Positions 43,000-53,009 of a DNA stretch of 64,000 nucleotides are shown in pieces. The translations under genes and the position numbers were made by a program. The notes beneath the pieces are model-generated. The model was not told where the DNA came from. It saw only the letters and a program-made list of their open reading frames with translations, and made no database searches. The first letter of the stretch is position 1. Every line of letters starts with the position of its first letter. Origin of the DNA: Chryseobacterium wanjuense (GTDB lineage Bacteria > Bacteroidota > Bacteroidia > Flavobacteriales > Weeksellaceae); contig NZ_FOIU01000002.1 in NCBI RefSeq assembly GCF_900111495.1, forward strand, positions 124,001-188,000. Direction: 5' to 3'.

Positions 43000-43959
43000 T
43001 ACTTCATTCAGCAGAATTTCTTCAATATCATCGGGATAATTGACTTTCAGGTGCTGATCGGAAGCGACCCAGTTTCGTATTTCTTCCAGTTTTAAAACTT
43101 TAGAATTCGGAATTCCCATTTTGTCTAGAGCACAGGCATTGCATTCCTGTTCGTACTGGTTATGAATGGGAATGACGAATAATTTTTTGTCCATAAAAAG
43201 TGCTTCAGCGGGGGTTTCGAAACCTGCATTGCATAAAATACCGTCACAGTTTTCAAAATATTTTAAATATTGAATTTCATCAATAGGAAAAACCTCAACA
43301 TTGCCATCTTTAAACTGAAGTTTGCTGTATTTAGAAAAAATTTTCCATTCAACAGGAATCTGCTTCAAAACATTAATAATATTTTCGTCTGAAAAGCTTG
43401 GAAGATATACCAGATAAAACCCTTTTTTATCCGGATTCAAATTTCTGATTTTTCTTCGGATAACAGGTTTTTTAATTTGTGGATGATAATTTTCGAAATG
43501 AAAACCAATTCTTCTTTCACTCGGAACGTAATATTTTAACACCAGTTCTCCAAGAAAGTCTTTTTTTGCAGGTTTTGGAGTTTCTTTAAATAACATGGAA
43601 GCCTGATGGCTCAATTCGATCATCGGGTATTTCTTTAATTTTGAAGCCCAGCCTGTTATTGGCTCATAATCATTGATAATCAAATCGTAGCCTGAAAGAT
43701 CAATTTCTTTTATGGTTTTCGCTGCTTCTAGAAAATTATTATCCGTAAACGTTTTTCGATAGGATAAACCGCCTGTTTTGTTATAAAGAAGGGAAATTCC
43801 TTTATAATGAAAATTAACGTCGAAATCGGCCTTTAATTGCGATTGGTGTCCACTGATCAAAGTATCAACCGAAACATGCTTCTTTAAAATAGGAACAATT
43901 TCCTGCGCACGCGCAATGTGTCCGTTTCCGGTTCCCTGAAATGCGTATAAGATTTTCAT
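42988..43959 (-). CDS. GT-B glycosyltransferase family protein
   Basis: A 323-residue predicted glycosyltransferase: MKILYAFQGTGNGHIARAQEI at the N-terminus (the GxGH nucleotide-sugar loop seen in MurG-like enzymes), IINDYEPITGW near the middle, and the C-terminal donor-site segment YFENCDGILCNAGFETPAEALFMDKKLFVIP (about 235-265). No membrane segment, so it is probably a peripheral cytoplasmic enzyme. It overlaps the upstream LpxH-like gene by 4 bases (ATGA) and is thus coupled to it, which hints at a lipid or lipopolysaccharide glycosylation role; this is inference. Confidence 0.82.
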   Translation of the reverse strand: MKILYAFQGTGNGHIARAQEIVPILKKHVSVDTLISGHQSQLKADFDVNFHYKGISLLYNKTGGLSYRKTFTDNNFLEAAKTIKEIDLSGYDLIINDYEPITGWASKLKKYPMIELSHQASMLFKETPKPAKKDFLGELVLKYYVPSERRIGFHFENYHPQIKKPVIRRKIRNLNPDKKGFYLVYLPSFSDENIINVLKQIPVEWKIFSKYSKLQFKDGNVEVFPIDEIQYLKYFENCDGILCNAGFETPAEALFMDKKLFVIPIHNQYEQECNACALDKMGIPNSKVLKLEEIRNWVASDQHLKVNYPDDIEEILLNEVLTL

Positions 43960-44783
43960 TTTGTAAAATTGGTAACGATTTTCAAAAGCTCGGTACTGTC
44001 GATATCCTGAATTTCTTCTGCCCCATCATCTTTAAGCAAATGTTTGTGCTCATCGTAATAAAAAATTTTCCATTCTTTATCATGATATTCCAAAGCAGAA
44101 AGATTTTCGATCCAGTCGCCGGAATTAAGATAAGTGCAAGAACCTTTTTTATTCACAACCTCACGAATCTGCGGCTGATGAATATGCCCGCAAACAACAT
44201 AGTCGTAATGATTGTCAATGGCCAGTTCGGAGGCAGTCAATTCAAAATCACCAATATACTTTACGGCTTTTTTTACATTATTTTTAATCTTTTTTGAAAA
44301 TGAATATTTTTCTCTACCCATTTTCTCCAAGAACCAATTTACAATATTATTGATTACGATCAACATGTCGTAGCCTTTTCCACCCAATTTTGCAATCCAT
44401 TTTGAATGCTGAACGGATGCATCAAAAACATCTCCGTGAAAGATCCAGGTTTTTTTGTCGTTGATGTCTAAACAGATTTTGTTACATACTTTTAATTTAC
44501 CCAATTCGAAGTCGGTAAACTTGCGGAACATCTCGTCGTGATTTCCTGTAATGTAGTAAACATCTGTGCTTTTAGTAGCAAATGAAAGGATCTTTTTAAT
44601 CACTTTCAGATGGGGTTTAGGAAAGTAAGACTTTTTGAATTGCCAGATATCGATGATATCACCGTTTAAAACTAAAGTTTTAGGCTGAATAGAATTAAGA
44701 TATCTCAGTAATTCTTTAGCCTTACATCCATAAGTTCCCAAATGAACATCCGATATGACAACTAACTCAACGTTTCTTTTCAT
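43956..44783 (-). CDS. UDP-2,3-diacylglucosamine diphosphatase-like metallophosphoesterase
   Basis: I start at ATG 44783 (MKRNVELVVISDVHLG), 275 residues; an in-frame TTG 12 bases upstream is unlikely. The metallophosphatase motifs are complete: DVHLG, GDIID, GNHDE, HGDVFDA, and GHIHQP with the final histidines. The spacing and CxxK-like DVHLGTYGCKAKEL are those of the Bacteroidota LpxH-like enzymes, which remove UMP from UDP-diacylglucosamine in lipid A synthesis. Coupling with a glycosyltransferase (4-base overlap) supports a membrane-lipid role. The exact substrate is inferred. Confidence 0.85.
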   Translation of the reverse strand: MKRNVELVVISDVHLGTYGCKAKELLRYLNSIQPKTLVLNGDIIDIWQFKKSYFPKPHLKVIKKILSFATKSTDVYYITGNHDEMFRKFTDFELGKLKVCNKICLDINDKKTWIFHGDVFDASVQHSKWIAKLGGKGYDMLIVINNIVNWFLEKMGREKYSFSKKIKNNVKKAVKYIGDFELTASELAIDNHYDYVVCGHIHQPQIREVVNKKGSCTYLNSGDWIENLSALEYHDKEWKIFYYDEHKHLLKDDGAEEIQDIDSTELLKIVTNFTK

Positions 44784-44839
44784 AATCTTTTGCAAAGAAA
44801 CTAATTGAAAATTAATTGAATATGAATGTTATATTAATT

Positions 44840-45580
44840 TTATAGAGTCTCCATCAACTCTTCTGTGATTTCCATGTTGTGGTAAACGTTTTGTACATCA
44901 TCATCATCTTCAAAACGCTCAAGCATTTTCATATTCGCTTTGAACTGTTCTTCGTTTACTTCTTTTGTAAGGTTCGGAATTCTTTGTAATTCCGCACTTT
45001 TCGCTTCGATTCCAAGCTCATCCAATTTGTGAGATAAAGATCCGAAATCTTCAAATGCTGTAGTGATCATTACTTCTTCTTCATCTTTTTCCACATCTTC
45101 CGCACCGCCATCGATCATTTCCATTTCGAAATCATCCCAATCCATTTTGATTTGAGCTAATTCTATCGTGAAAATTCCTTTTCTGTCGAAGATGAATGCC
45201 AGTTCACCATTCTTTCCAAGGTTTCCATCGAATTTATTGAAAATGGCTCTTACATTGGCAACAGTTCTTGTTGAGTTGTTGGTCGTACATTCCACAAAAA
45301 ATGCGACACCACCTTGTCCGTATCCTTCATAAGTGATTTCTTCATAATTTTCTGCATCTGCACCACTTGCCTTCTTGATCGCTCTTTCCACATTATCTTT
45401 CGGCATGTTGGCTCCTTTCGCATTTTGGATACATCTTCTCAAAGCAGGATTTGATTCAGGATCTGTTCCTCCGGCTTTAACCGCTAATGCAATATCTTTA
45501 CCTATTTTAGAAAAAGTTTTAGCCATTTTATCCCATCTGGCCATCTTAGAAGCTTTTCTATATTCAAATGCTCTTCCCAT
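44840..45580 (-). CDS. YebC/PmpR family protein
   Basis: A 246-residue protein with the family signature MGRAFEYRKASKMARWDKMAKTFSK (N-terminus) and GGTDPESNPALRRCIQNAKGANMPKDNVERAIKKASGA, then GYGQGGVAFFVECTTNNSTRTVANVR. Long annotated as a DNA-binding regulator, YebC proteins are now linked to ribosome function during translation of difficult motifs; both views exist. It is a single-gene unit with a -7 element TATTTTTG (45601-45608, minus). Confidence 0.94.
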   Translation of the reverse strand: MGRAFEYRKASKMARWDKMAKTFSKIGKDIALAVKAGGTDPESNPALRRCIQNAKGANMPKDNVERAIKKASGADAENYEEITYEGYGQGGVAFFVECTTNNSTRTVANVRAIFNKFDGNLGKNGELAFIFDRKGIFTIELAQIKMDWDDFEMEMIDGGAEDVEKDEEEVMITTAFEDFGSLSHKLDELGIEAKSAELQRIPNLTKEVNEEQFKANMKMLERFEDDDDVQNVYHNMEITEELMETL

Positions 45581-45621
45581 TTTTATTTTTAAATTTTCAA
45601 CAAAAATAATTAAAAGTCAAC

Positions 45622-45654
45622 GAAAAAAAAATACCCCCAGAAAACTGGAGGTAT
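45622..45654 (-). terminator. Intrinsic terminator of the OmpA/TSP3 gene
   Basis: On the minus strand ATACCTCCAG pairs with CTGGGGGTAT (one T-G pair) around TTTT and runs into TTTTTTTT. It lies 20 bases after the OmpA stop. Confidence 0.8.
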
Positions 45655-45674
45655 TTATTATTTAGAAAAATTAA

Positions 45675-47162
45675 TTATTTTTTCTTCTTTTTAACTACTT
45701 TTTTCTTAGCCGGAGCTTTTTTAGTAGCTTTTTTCACTGGAGCGTCTTCGTAATCTTTTTTAGCGATTGCATTCCACTCATTCATGTCAGTGATAGCTTT
45801 TACAACTACTTTTCTGTCAACTTGTCTGTCAGCGTCAGAAGCTGTAGCAGGGATTGTAGCTTTAGCCTTACCAACACCTACAGATTTAAGAGCGTTAGGA
45901 TCTACACCTCTTGCATCTAAAGCAGCAACTACAGCAGCAGCTCTTTCTCTAGATAATTTCAAGTTGTAAGCTTCAGAACCTTTAGCATCTGTTCTACCTT
46001 CTAATAGATAGTTACCACCGTCAGTTTTGATAATTTGAGCAGCAGCATCTAATGCAGGAGTAGACTCAGCTCTGATTGTAGCTTTATTGAAGTCGAAATA
46101 AACACTCTTCAATTTAGTTTCAACTTCTCCAGCTGTTACGTCTTTTGGCTTAGGACATCCGTTGTATTCTGGAAGACCTGGAACAGTAGGACAAGCATCA
46201 TCTTTATCAAGGATACCGTCACCGTCTGTATCTGGCCAAGGACAACCATTGTTTTCAGCAGGACCTGCAACTGTAGGACAAGCATCATCTTTGTCGATTA
46301 CACCGTCACCATCAGTATCTGGCCAAGGACAACCGTTGTTTTCAACTGGACCAGCTACATCTGGACATTGATCGTCTTTATCTGGAACTCCATCACCATC
46401 AGTATCAGGACATCCTTGGAATTCTGGTAAACCTGGTGTATCTGGACACAAATCGTCTTTGTCTAAGATACCATCCTTATCTCTGTCTCTGTTACCAAAT
46501 CTGAATAATAGAGATGCAGAAGCTTGCCAGAAGTTAGCAACTGTAGATTTATCACCTGGAGTTGATACGTAATCTCCTTGAACACCTAAACCGAAGTTTT
46601 TAGTTACCCAGAAGTTAGCACCAGCACCTGTAGCAAGAGTAAAGAAGTTAGCTTTACCGTTTTCATTACCGTTATCTCCATTCTGTACCCACTCACCGTT
46701 TGCATCAGTTCTTGGGAAAGTAAGAGCAGTATAGTCATGTCTTAGGTAGTTAGCACCAACTCTTAAATATGGATCGAACCAAGATTCTTCATTCCATAAA
46801 AGACCTGCAGCTTTAGCTTGGAAACCAAGACCTGTCATTAACATAAACTCTTTACCCATGTTGAATCTTTTGTTTTCAACATTTCCTACAGTAGTTTGCC
46901 AGTCAATAACTAAACCTTTACCAATGTTTCTAGCCACTGTAAGTTTAGATAATGGAGGTGTAATAGAGAAGTTGTTCATATTGAACATTGTCTTCGTCAA
47001 ATTTTTAGCACTGAACGTATTACTGAAGCCATTTCTTACTGCTAAGTGATTTTCCGCGTGAGCACCAACCCCGATTAACCACGGATTGTTGGTAGTCTGA
47101 GCGAACACAGTAGAAGCAACAGTAAGTGCCAATGCTGAAATTCCTAATTTTAGATTTTTCAT
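45675..47162 (-). CDS. OmpA family outer-membrane protein with thrombospondin type 3 repeats
   Basis: A 495-residue envelope protein. Signal peptide MKNLKLGISALALTVASTVFAQ; N-terminal beta-barrel (about residues 25-225, KGLVIDWQTTVGNVENKRF, FGLGVQGDYVS); four calcium-binding TSP3 repeats (about 225-340; DRDKDGILDKDDLCPDT, DTDGDGVPDKDDQCPD, twice WPDTDGDG); then the OmpA peptidoglycan-binding domain (SVYFDFNKATIRAES, LEGRTDAKGSEAYNLKLSRERAAAV). The C-terminus ends in a lysine-rich tail (KKATKKAPAKKKVVKKKKK) not usual for OmpA. The terminator downstream is strong, and expression is probably high. Confidence 0.93.
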   Translation of the reverse strand: MKNLKLGISALALTVASTVFAQTTNNPWLIGVGAHAENHLAVRNGFSNTFSAKNLTKTMFNMNNFSITPPLSKLTVARNIGKGLVIDWQTTVGNVENKRFNMGKEFMLMTGLGFQAKAAGLLWNEESWFDPYLRVGANYLRHDYTALTFPRTDANGEWVQNGDNGNENGKANFFTLATGAGANFWVTKNFGLGVQGDYVSTPGDKSTVANFWQASASLLFRFGNRDRDKDGILDKDDLCPDTPGLPEFQGCPDTDGDGVPDKDDQCPDVAGPVENNGCPWPDTDGDGVIDKDDACPTVAGPAENNGCPWPDTDGDGILDKDDACPTVPGLPEYNGCPKPKDVTAGEVETKLKSVYFDFNKATIRAESTPALDAAAQIIKTDGGNYLLEGRTDAKGSEAYNLKLSRERAAAVVAALDARGVDPNALKSVGVGKAKATIPATASDADRQVDRKVVVKAITDMNEWNAIAKKDYEDAPVKKATKKAPAKKKVVKKKKK

Positions 47163-47239
47163 AGAATTAAATGATTAAATAATTGATAATGCAAAATAAA
47201 TATAATTTTTCTTTATATACAAAGTTTTTCAAATGATTT

Positions 47240-47698
47240 TTAACTTTTCTTTAATATTCTGTCTAGGTTACGTTTATTTTCTCTATCTTTTATGCTTTCC
47301 CTCTTATCAAAAAGTTTTTTCCCTCTGGCTAAGGCAATCAGAACCTTTGCTTTTCCCCGGTCATTGATATATAGTTTTAATGGCACTATAGTATTTCCTG
47401 CATCCTTTAACTTTTTTTCGAGTTTTTGCATTTCTTTTTTGTGCAACAGCAATTTTCGTTCCCTTTTTGTTTTGTGATTGTAAAAAGTACCTAATTTATA
47501 CTCATCAATCATCATATTAATGATATACAATTCCCCATCAATAAACTGACAGAACGATTCTGCGATAGATGCTTTTGAAGAGCGTAAAGATTTTATTTCC
47601 GTACCTGTTAAAACCATTCCCGCCTCCAATTCTTCGAGAATTTCATATTCAAACCTGGCTTTTCTGTTTAATATATTGACTGTTTTTTCAATCTTCAT
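47240..47698 (-). CDS. smpB: SsrA-binding protein
   Basis: tmRNA partner that recruits SsrA to stalled ribosomes. The 152 residues show the family throughout: NRKARFEYEILEELEAGMVLTGTEIKSLR, then the central SFCQFIDGELYIINMMIDEYKLGTFYNHKTKRERKLLLHK, and the basic C-terminal tail KLFDKRESIKDRENKRNLDRILK that folds on tmRNA. Start at ATG 47698. The neighbouring ABC-F gene is also a ribosome-associated factor, but divergent. No ssrA RNA gene is in the window. Confidence 0.96.
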   Translation of the reverse strand: MKIEKTVNILNRKARFEYEILEELEAGMVLTGTEIKSLRSSKASIAESFCQFIDGELYIINMMIDEYKLGTFYNHKTKRERKLLLHKKEMQKLEKKLKDAGNTIVPLKLYINDRGKAKVLIALARGKKLFDKRESIKDRENKRNLDRILKKS

Positions 47699-49525
<1,827 letters not shown>

Positions 49526-49548
49526 TATCATTTGATACATATAAAAAC

Positions 49549-49576
49549 AAATAGCTACTCCTAGGAGTAGCTATTT
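49549..49576. terminator. Perfect 14-base-arm palindromic terminator
   Basis: AAATAGCTACTCCT followed directly by its exact reverse complement, then TTTAT. It sits after the ABC-F gene (+) and 27 bases before the end of the convergent T9SS gene (-), so it probably ends both. Confidence 0.75.
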
Positions 49577-49603
49577 TTATTAACACTTGAGATAAAAAGT
49601 CTA

Positions 49604-51346
49604 TTATTTTTTAATAAACTTATGAGTAGAAATAGTTCCGTCTGCATTTTTTACAGAAAGAATATACGCTCCTTTTACTAATGGAGAAACATCAATTTTC
49701 TCTGCCTGACCTGAAGATAACACAGTCTTACCAGATACATCAAAAATCTTCATTTCAGATATTTTCTGCTTGCTTTTTATGTATAGATAATCAGAAACAG
49801 GATTTGGATAAATACTCACTGTATTTTGTGACAATGCATTTTCTACAGTAGATAATGTCGCTGTAGTAACTGAAATATTATCGAGAATCAGTGCTCCAAG
49901 ATCTGTTGATGCCGGAGTATAATCATTAAACCCAAAATAATAAATACCTGTAGATGTAGGAGTTATTGTATACGTAGCTGTACTGGCAGCCGGTATATTC
50001 ACACTACCAAAATCATTAACCAAATTCACCATTGAAGTATTCACAGGAGAGGTTCCGTAAGCAACTTTTAAGCTTTGAGGGCTGAAATAATTGCCATAGT
50101 CAAAAGATAAAGTATAGCTTACCCCTGCCTGCAAATTTATTCCTTTTGTATAAAACCAAGTATCTGCATTACTCGAATTAGGAGGTATAGTATATACTGT
50201 ATTCGATGAGAAACCTGGTACTGTTCCGCCCCAATCATACACTGCCCAATCTCCATCACTAGTTATTACCTGTTGTGATGTACATGGTGGAATACTATAA
50301 TTTGTTACAGAATTAAAATTTTCCATATAAGGAACATTTACAGCTCCACACAAAGTTGAAAAGCTTACACTTAAAGAGCTCCAGTCACTTGTACTTCCTC
50401 CACCACAATTATTTCTTACCCATGCATTATATGTAGTAGATGGTGACAAATTTGTAAGATTTGTTGTTGCCCCTGTTATTCCAGACATAGTAGGTGTAGT
50501 ACTCATTGTTGGAGCCGTATTAGTCGTACTCAAATAAATTTCATACGACGAACTTCCTGCAACAGCGTTCCATGAAAGTGTAGCAGAATTTGCAGTAATG
50601 TTTGAAGCAGCCAAATTATCCGGAGCAATACAGCTGTTTGCCACTATATAAGAAAAGCCAAACACACATAGTATACCCGAGCCACCCACGACTTTAGTAA
50701 CTTTGATATTTGAAATATTCTTAGTTTGATTAGCCCCACTTACCACCAACGGAATTTCATAAATTCTCGGGTTAGTAGTGCTGTTTTCAATAGCATCACT
50801 CACTCGGCTTACACGCCCTATCCCTTTAATAGCAAAAGAATTACCTCCATACCAGTCACTTATTGATGTGTTGGTAAAAGTCTGTGTAGTTCCGTCTGTA
50901 AAGGTAACAAGGATATCTGCTGCAGAGGTTCCGCTTCCGGATGTTGCCAGCATATATAACTTCGATGCTTTTGGAGTTGAAGCAAAACTTAATGTTCCAT
51001 TATCCCCAACATTTGTAAGCCTCAAAGAGTTATTCGAGCTATAGTTTGCCATTTGAAAGCTCAATCCCGTTGTAGATTGGGAATTTATAAGACCGGAAGC
51101 CGGAAGCCCGGACGTTGGAGCAATTCCGTTGCCATTTATAAAATCTGTAGACATGAAAACATATCCATTAGCCGGATCATCAACACTAGCTGTAGTAGTG
51201 GAAGATGCAGCACCCGATCCATTGGCAATAAGATCCGAATTGTAACCGGATGTAACATTCAGTGTTTGATAATTTTGCGCACTTAATTTGCAAAATGATA
51301 CAATGCTCATTAAGCCGAGCAAGCTTCGAGTAATTTTTCTATTCAT
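49604..51346 (-). CDS. Secreted fibronectin-III protein with T9SS type A sorting domain (paralogue 2)
   Basis: A 580-residue protein; I start at ATG 51346 (MNRKITRSLLGLM), which begins the signal peptide; the frame extends upstream to a TTG. Domains: N-terminal module (NYQTLNVTSGYNSDLIANG, SFQMANYSSNNSLRL, TFTNTSISDWYGGNSFAIKG, about residues 30-240), FN3 domain (about 245-325), a third beta domain with VPYMENFNS and ADTWFYTKGINLQAGVSYTLSFDYG (about 330-495, choice-of-anchor J/MAM-like), and a T9SS type A tail (SIYPNPVSDYLYI, MKIFDVSGKTVL, KGAYILSVKNADG). The N-terminal module matches paralogue 1 at 33151-34833, but the third domain is different. A TATATTTG -7 element is at 51368-51375 (minus). 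Confidence 0.88.
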   Translation of the reverse strand: MNRKITRSLLGLMSIVSFCKLSAQNYQTLNVTSGYNSDLIANGSGAASSTTTASVDDPANGYVFMSTDFINGNGIAPTSGLPASGLINSQSTTGLSFQMANYSSNNSLRLTNVGDNGTLSFASTPKASKLYMLATSGSGTSAADILVTFTDGTTQTFTNTSISDWYGGNSFAIKGIGRVSRVSDAIENSTTNPRIYEIPLVVSGANQTKNISNIKVTKVVGGSGILCVFGFSYIVANSCIAPDNLAASNITANSATLSWNAVAGSSSYEIYLSTTNTAPTMSTTPTMSGITGATTNLTNLSPSTTYNAWVRNNCGGGSTSDWSSLSVSFSTLCGAVNVPYMENFNSVTNYSIPPCTSQQVITSDGDWAVYDWGGTVPGFSSNTVYTIPPNSSNADTWFYTKGINLQAGVSYTLSFDYGNYFSPQSLKVAYGTSPVNTSMVNLVNDFGSVNIPAASTATYTITPTSTGIYYFGFNDYTPASTDLGALILDNISVTTATLSTVENALSQNTVSIYPNPVSDYLYIKSKQKISEMKIFDVSGKTVLSSGQAEKIDVSPLVKGAYILSVKNADGTISTHKFIKK

Positions 51347-51652
51347 ACCTGTTTTTTTATACAGCAACAAATATATATTTTTTTTGAATTAAATTAAACG
51401 TTTAACATATTTTAACTAATTAAAATTATAAATAGTTATGTAATTTTAAATTAAATTCAAAATAAGATAAATATTATTTACACGCAATCAATATTTAGTG
51501 AATAAAATTTTACTATCAGATACATTTACTTTAATATTCAATTTTTAGTGAAATAAATTCAGTTTGAGTCTTGTTTTAAATTTTGTTCTTTTAGAAAATA
51601 AAAAACCACTTTTTTAGAAGTGGTTTTTATTATTAAAAAGAAAAATAAAAGT
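51347..51652. other. 306-base AT-rich spacer with terminator, no gene
   Basis: Between the T9SS gene and the GLPGLI gene. It contains the T9SS gene's -7 element (51368-51375, minus), a long AT-rich tract, and at 51601-51627 a hairpin AAAACCACTT/AAGTGGTTTT that ends transcription of the GLPGLI gene on the minus strand. No protein or RNA gene is apparent. Confidence 0.7.
51601..51627 (-). terminator. Intrinsic terminator of the GLPGLI gene
   Basis: AAAACCACTT pairs with AAGTGGTTTT around a short T/A loop, with flanking A/T tracts; 25 bases after the stop on the minus strand. Confidence 0.7.
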
Positions 51653-52456
51653 CTAATCCAAAAGATTATTTTCTTTTACTTTCACTGTTGATTGTCGTCT
51701 GTCTATCTTAATCTCCTGACCATCGGGACCTGTTGCTCTATATTTAGACTGAAGATTATTTGAATTAGGATCTTCCATAACTTCTTTTCTTTTTTTCAAA
51801 AATTTAGATTTATCCTTTACATCAAAAATATTAACATATTTAAGCGGCTCAATTAATTCACTCACTTTTGCAATTTCAACAGCAGTTATTAAGATTGATT
51901 TTTCTTCATTATAAACTTCTAGAATCAGACCATTTAACCCTTTAAACCTAAATGGACCTTCAGAAATAGGTATTGAAGGAGAATACCAAGCATAATAAAC
52001 TTTGCCTGTATCCGATGTTGTTTTTGCCAAATTACAAGAATAAGATAAAATTGTCTTCTTCTTTCCTTTAATTAATTCCCATTTTAAAGCAGGTTCCTCG
52101 AACCTATATAAATCTTTTCTCCCAATAGGTAATGTTGCTATTATTTGATCCCCATCCTTATAAACACTACTTTTAGATCTGGGAACACTATTTACAGACA
52201 GGACACCATAATTACCCGCATTATCATGTAAATAATCATAATATTTTTTTGCACCTTCATCCGCATATATAGATTTTTTTGCATTACATAATAATGAATA
52301 GCTAAAAACAGATGCTTCATTCTCATTTCTTAACAAAGTAGAATCTGGTGCCATAACCATGTAATAACGCACTTTTAAATCAGATTTATCACTTTCATTT
52401 TGAGCAAGAATCATAGTGCAAAACGTAATACAAACAAAGACTAATATATTTTTCAT
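51653..52456 (-). CDS. GLPGLI family secreted protein
   Basis: I start at ATG 52456 (MKNILVFVCITFCTMILAQ), which gives a signal peptide; an ATG at 52489 is also possible. The mature protein (about 248 residues) carries the family hallmark as GPFRFKGLNGLILEVYNE (the GLPGLI stretch reads GLNGLI), preceded by YAWYSPSIPISEGPF, the usual neighbour. GLPGLI proteins are typically found in Flavobacteriia, often beside TonB receptors; their role is not established. The base composition is notably AT-rich compared with the metabolic genes. A small secreted protein precedes it by about 90 bases on the same strand. Confidence 0.87.
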   Translation of the reverse strand: MKNILVFVCITFCTMILAQNESDKSDLKVRYYMVMAPDSTLLRNENEASVFSYSLLCNAKKSIYADEGAKKYYDYLHDNAGNYGVLSVNSVPRSKSSVYKDGDQIIATLPIGRKDLYRFEEPALKWELIKGKKKTILSYSCNLAKTTSDTGKVYYAWYSPSIPISEGPFRFKGLNGLILEVYNEEKSILITAVEIAKVSELIEPLKYVNIFDVKDKSKFLKKRKEVMEDPNSNNLQSKYRATGPDGQEIKIDRRQSTVKVKENNLLD

Positions 52457-52546
52457 TTTATTTATAATGCCATTATTAAAAAATTCCATTAGTATTTCTC
52501 AGAATACAATAATGGAATTAGTTTTTATTAAAAAATATTTACTGTT

Positions 52547-52858
52547 TTAAATTCTTTCTTTTGTAATAACATTAAAAGAATTTTTCAAATTAAACGTAAA
52601 GTTTTCAACAGGTTTCACACCATGAAGTTTACATATACGATCATTTGTTTCAATTAATTCATCCATATAATCATCATACTGACTAGCTGACATTTGTCCA
52701 ATCGGTGTATCAGTATACATGTTAAATGTCCAGCCACACGTTGACTGATATAAATAGCCATATTGAAGTACAGCTTTAGCTTTAAAACTCACTTCACCAC
52801 TTTTTGCGCTTACTAATCCTGTAAATCCTAAGCTCAAAATTAATAACATTTTTTTCAT
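52547..52858 (-). CDS. Small secreted protein, function unknown
   Basis: A 103-residue protein with signal peptide MKKMLLILSLGFTGLVSA. The mature ~85 residues have two cysteines (STCGWTF and DRICKL), a short beta-like start (VSFKAKAVLQYGYLYQS) and a helix (ASQYDDYMDELIETNDRI). I recognise no family. It is very AT-rich, like the GLPGLI gene next to it, and the two may be co-transcribed accessory genes. A possible disulfide is inference. Confidence 0.65.
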   Translation of the reverse strand: MKKMLLILSLGFTGLVSAKSGEVSFKAKAVLQYGYLYQSTCGWTFNMYTDTPIGQMSASQYDDYMDELIETNDRICKLHGVKPVENFTFNLKNSFNVITKERI

Positions 52859-52997
52859 TTATTGAATTTTAATTGTTTAAGTCTCAAATATATAACTTAA
52901 ATCATTTTTCCCAGTCGTATGAATAAAACATTTTACTATTTATATCGGTTCTAAATAAACACATAATATTCATTAAAGTAAAGCAAAAAAAAATCCC

Positions 52998-53005
52998 TAT
53001 TTTTG
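52998..53005 (+). promoter_or_regulatory. -7 element immediately before recJ
   Basis: TATTTTTG lies only 4 bases before the recJ ATG at 53010, so transcription would start at or just after the start codon unless another upstream promoter is used. No matching TTG is visible at the -33 distance. Confidence 0.4.
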
Positions 53006-53009
53006 TGAA

